This document shows, in pieces, positions 61,714-64,000 of a stretch of 64,000 nucleotides of DNA (the stretch's first letter is position 1; each line of letters opens with the position of its first letter). The translations under genes and the position numbers were made by a program. Source of the stretch: Spirosoma sp. KCTC 42546 (lineage in GTDB: Bacteria > Bacteroidota > Bacteroidia > Cytophagales > Spirosomataceae); NCBI RefSeq assembly GCF_006965485.1, contig NZ_CP041360.1, positions 1,178,001-1,242,000 of the forward strand, written 5' to 3'. Below the pieces are notes generated by a model. The model had not been told where the DNA came from, ran no database searches, and was given only the letters and a program-made list of their open reading frames with translations.

Positions 61714-62959
61714 AGTGCCGAAGTATGTCCTCAATACGGTCTCTTTGGGTGGGCAACAAGCTTGCCTGATGCGCTAACCAGTGCAACGTTTCTGGTTCAA
61801 TGGCAGCCCCCGCCTTTAGTAATAGCTCGATGATGGGCGCGTAGTCAAGCCCGGAATTTCCAGTAGCGACGCACCACAGCGCTTGCCCTAACGCGGTTCC
61901 GCCATAAACGTTTCGGACGTCGAGTGCGGCATTTCGTTCCAGAAGCCACTTCACCAGGGGGAGTTGGCCGCCTAGTACGGCACAGTGCAAACCAGTTTGG
62001 CCATCCTTGCCCTGTGCATTCGGGTCAACGCCCCGACTTACTAGGAAATCGACAACGTCGATGTGGCCGTAGGTGCAGGCGTAGAAAAAGGCGGTTTCTA
62101 ACTGAGCCGCTGGCTCGTCAGGTAGTCCCCAAGTCGTATCAGACTCGTTGGTTTTGACATGACCCTCTTCGGTAAAGAAACTCTGAACCAGTTTGAGCCG
62201 CCCTAATCCGGCGGCAGCAACGACACTGTCTACACGCGCCCCATTTCGTCTGAGTAGTTCGGCGGCTTCGGGGCATCCGTTGGCCAGGGCTGCCATCAAC
62301 GGTGGCCATCCGGTTGGTGTGCAATCAATGTTGGCACCGTAATTCAGCAGCGTGTCAATCAATGGAATTTGTACGCCAGCCCGCTTTGGGTGGATGCTGG
62401 TAGCCACTAAGCCTAGCGTTGTGCCTTTGCCGTACGTGTCGGCGAGGGCATCGACTTCGGCACCCGCTTTGAGTAATAGTCGGGCTATGTCAACGACATT
62501 ATCGGGCGATTTCTGGCGATAGTTCTCAACGCCATTCGCGCCGACGTAATGAAGAAGCATAGCCCGATGCACCCGCATTGAACGCATTCGAATCAGGTTT
62601 GGATTGGCGATTAGCAGGGAGTCAAGCATGGCTATATTGCCCGTAACAACCGCATCTACTGCCGATTCGAATTGCCAGACCGCTGAATTGGCCAGCGTTG
62701 CTTTCTCGACATAACTTGTCAGCTTGTCCCAATTTTCAAATCCATACACGCGGGCAATGAGTTGCTGAGCATCGGTCAGCAGGCATTCTGTGTCCTGACT
62801 GGTTAATTCTGGCCAGTGTCGGAAATTCAGGTCGTTTTCTTGTATCTGTTGAATCTGCTGAGGGCCTTCTGATTGATAATTCGTGAGAAGCTCGTCAGCT
62901 TGTTTTTCGTACTGGGCAAGGGGGGCGTCGAATGGTAAAGGTTGTATAGGTGGTGGCAT
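61697..62959 (-). CDS. ankyrin-repeat protein
   Basis: The 420-residue protein has a helical N-terminal part (~1-130) and at least six ankyrin-type repeats from ~130 to ~400, e.g. GVDPNAQGKDGQTGLHCAVLGGQLPLVKWLL, GTALGQALWC and GWPPLMAALANGCPEAAELL (shown here as landmarks). Ankyrin stacks bind other proteins; the partner is unknown. There is no signal peptide. Similar stand-alone ankyrin proteins are common in Cytophagales (recalled). Confidence 0.85.
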   Translation of the reverse strand: MPPPIQPLPFDAPLAQYEKQADELLTNYQSEGPQQIQQIQENDLNFRHWPELTSQDTECLLTDAQQLIARVYGFENWDKLTSYVEKATLANSAVWQFESAVDAVVTGNIAMLDSLLIANPNLIRMRSMRVHRAMLLHYVGANGVENYRQKSPDNVVDIARLLLKAGAEVDALADTYGKGTTLGLVATSIHPKRAGVQIPLIDTLLNYGANIDCTPTGWPPLMAALANGCPEAAELLRRNGARVDSVVAAAGLGRLKLVQSFFTEEGHVKTNESDTTWGLPDEPAAQLETAFFYACTYGHIDVVDFLVSRGVDPNAQGKDGQTGLHCAVLGGQLPLVKWLLERNAALDVRNVYGGTALGQALWCVATGNSGLDYAPIIELLLKAGAAIEPETLHWLAHQASLLPTQRDRIEDILRHYGATS

Positions 62960-63061
62960 ATGCGCGACTGAGTAGGAAGGTTAGCTTAGCGTGATAAAGT
63001 AGAAAAACTCGCAGGAGTGATTACCCCCACGAGTTCATGATGTACGCAACTTGCGTTGTGT

Positions 63062-63514
63062 TTAGGCCAGCGCCCTGGAAAACAAACCTACCCGCTCCCG
63101 GAGCAGATAGCTGCTGATATCGGTGCGGAGGTTACCGTTGAGGGTAAAGGCCCGCAACTCGGGCGACAGGTTGGCGTATTTGTCCAGCGCCTTGAACCAG
63201 GCGCTCCGATCCAAGTAAGGGGCTAACAAGATACGCGCCTGGCTCAGGGCACGGTGCTGGCGTGGCGACCAGATAGGGCGCTGCCGATAAATGTATCCCT
63301 GACCATTCAGCAGATCGGGCAGCGATTGTGGCGGTGCCATAGGAACCAACTCGGCCAGCAGGTACAAGCCTAATTCAACGTTTAACAATCGATTCGCCAC
63401 CATTCCCGGTAATGCATGCCGAAACCGAATTCGGGTAGCCAGCGGCTCCTGCCAGCGCAACAGACTGGCAAGGGCCGGGCGGGCAACAGGAGCGGTGGTG
63501 AGGAGCGTGTTCAT
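63062..63514 (-). CDS. hypothetical protein, unrecognised
   Basis: A 150-residue basic, helical protein (MNTLLTTAPVARPALASLL...RIRFRHALPGM) with no signal or TM segment. I recognise no family. The GC-rich codon use matches the host region. Confidence 0.55.
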   Translation of the reverse strand: MNTLLTTAPVARPALASLLRWQEPLATRIRFRHALPGMVANRLLNVELGLYLLAELVPMAPPQSLPDLLNGQGYIYRQRPIWSPRQHRALSQARILLAPYLDRSAWFKALDKYANLSPELRAFTLNGNLRTDISSYLLRERVGLFSRALA

Positions 63515-63603
63515 TTGTATGTTTGTTTATTGTTCTATACAAATATCACCCTACTAGAACGTAATCTTTTTACGTTGTTCTTTATTTTTGATATTATTTT
63601 TCG

Positions 63604-63697
63604 AATAGAACGCTGATTTTTATGATGGTTATGATAAATATGATTTTTAGCTGAATCATAACCTTATCATATTGATCATAAAAATCAGTGTTCTATT
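63604..63697. repeat. nested AT-rich inverted repeat
   Basis: Outer arms 63604-63626 and 63675-63697 pair at 22 of 23 positions, and inner arms 63627-63635 and 63655-63663 pair at 9 of 9. It fills most of the gap between the two flanking small genes and has a T-rich, terminator-like character. Confidence 0.75.
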
Positions 63698-63699
63698 GG

Positions 63700-63957
63700 T
63701 TAATTATTGATTGGCAGCGGAAGCGCTGTCTTTGGAAAGGAATAAATCCGGTGCTTTCCGTTGTCTTTAACGGCCCAGCTTTCCCAGAAACAAATCACCA
63801 GAAGCCATTGCGACACATCGTCCTGCCGGGCTTCGTAGCCGCGTCGGCGTAGTGACTTTTTGACGTCCAGCGTCGTGGTGCTGCCATTCGCCAGAATGAG
63901 TGCCGTGGCAATAAATCGAATCGCCAACGGGTCCAGTTTTTTACGTTGTGTCTCCAT
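63700..63957 (-). CDS. hypothetical protein, unrecognised
   Basis: The 85-residue protein begins METQRKKLDPLAIRF and contains LDVKKSLRRRGYEARQDDV, which could be a small winged-helix-like region, but I cannot assign a family. The frame is complete, with the start at 63957. Confidence 0.5.
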   Translation of the reverse strand: METQRKKLDPLAIRFIATALILANGSTTTLDVKKSLRRRGYEARQDDVSQWLLVICFWESWAVKDNGKHRIYSFPKTALPLPINN

Positions 63958-64000
63958 CTTATAACTGGTTAAAAATTACTTCTTTACAAGTCTGAAAATA

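Overview
The window looks like a chromosome segment from a Bacteroidota species, most likely a Cytophagales/Spirosoma-type genome (inference). Supporting signs are a T9SS C-terminal sorting domain, Bacteroidota-type promoters (TTG-N19-TAnnTTTG), many full-length FtsX/MacB permeases ending in MNPVKSLxSE, Uma2-family proteins and a PfaA-like megasynthase. No tRNA, rRNA or CRISPR array was seen.

Region 1 (1-17.7 kb). The minus strand opens with the first ~1068 residues of a PfaA-type ketosynthase/acyltransferase. A histidine-kinase remnant follows, then a 2267-residue secreted adhesin-like protein (22 TIG domains, two CBM3-like domains, T9SS tail). Next come a Tat-exported Gfo/Idh/MocA oxidoreductase and a decayed IS4/Tn5-like element sitting between the two arms of a terminator-like inverted repeat. 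The region ends with a HAD hydrolase plus adenosine deaminase pair, a Crp/Fnr regulator and a GH43-like secreted glycosidase.

Region 2 (17.7-44 kb). This is the standout: nine full-length MacB/FtsX-type permeases (about 790-816 aa each), all on the minus strand, downstream of one MacB/LolD-type ATPase and one HlyD/MacA-type adaptor. The gaps between them carry recurrent structured DNA: purine/pyrimidine hairpins, a shared GC-rich element, a 10-bp-phased GTCATT palindrome and a 245-bp nested inverted repeat. Three small plus-strand genes (two Uma2-like, one four-helix-bundle) sit in the gaps. A good sigma-54 promoter match lies upstream of the adaptor gene.

Region 3 (44-53 kb). It holds a GT39-type membrane glycosyltransferase, an NtrC-type sigma-54 activator, a coiled-coil protein, a PlsC-type acyltransferase, an acyl-ACP desaturase one base ahead of an NtrY-like histidine kinase, and a ceramidase-like secreted enzyme. 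The activator and kinase are good candidates for controlling the permease cluster through the sigma-54 site (inference).

Region 4 (53-64 kb). An AT-rich accessory block holds a PHP-plus-SMC-like ATPase (TrlF-like) and three small genes, one HEPN-like. After it come a MetX-like alpha/beta hydrolase, a PIN toxin/antitoxin pair, a secreted amidase, an ankyrin protein and small unknown genes, separated by long perfect palindromes.
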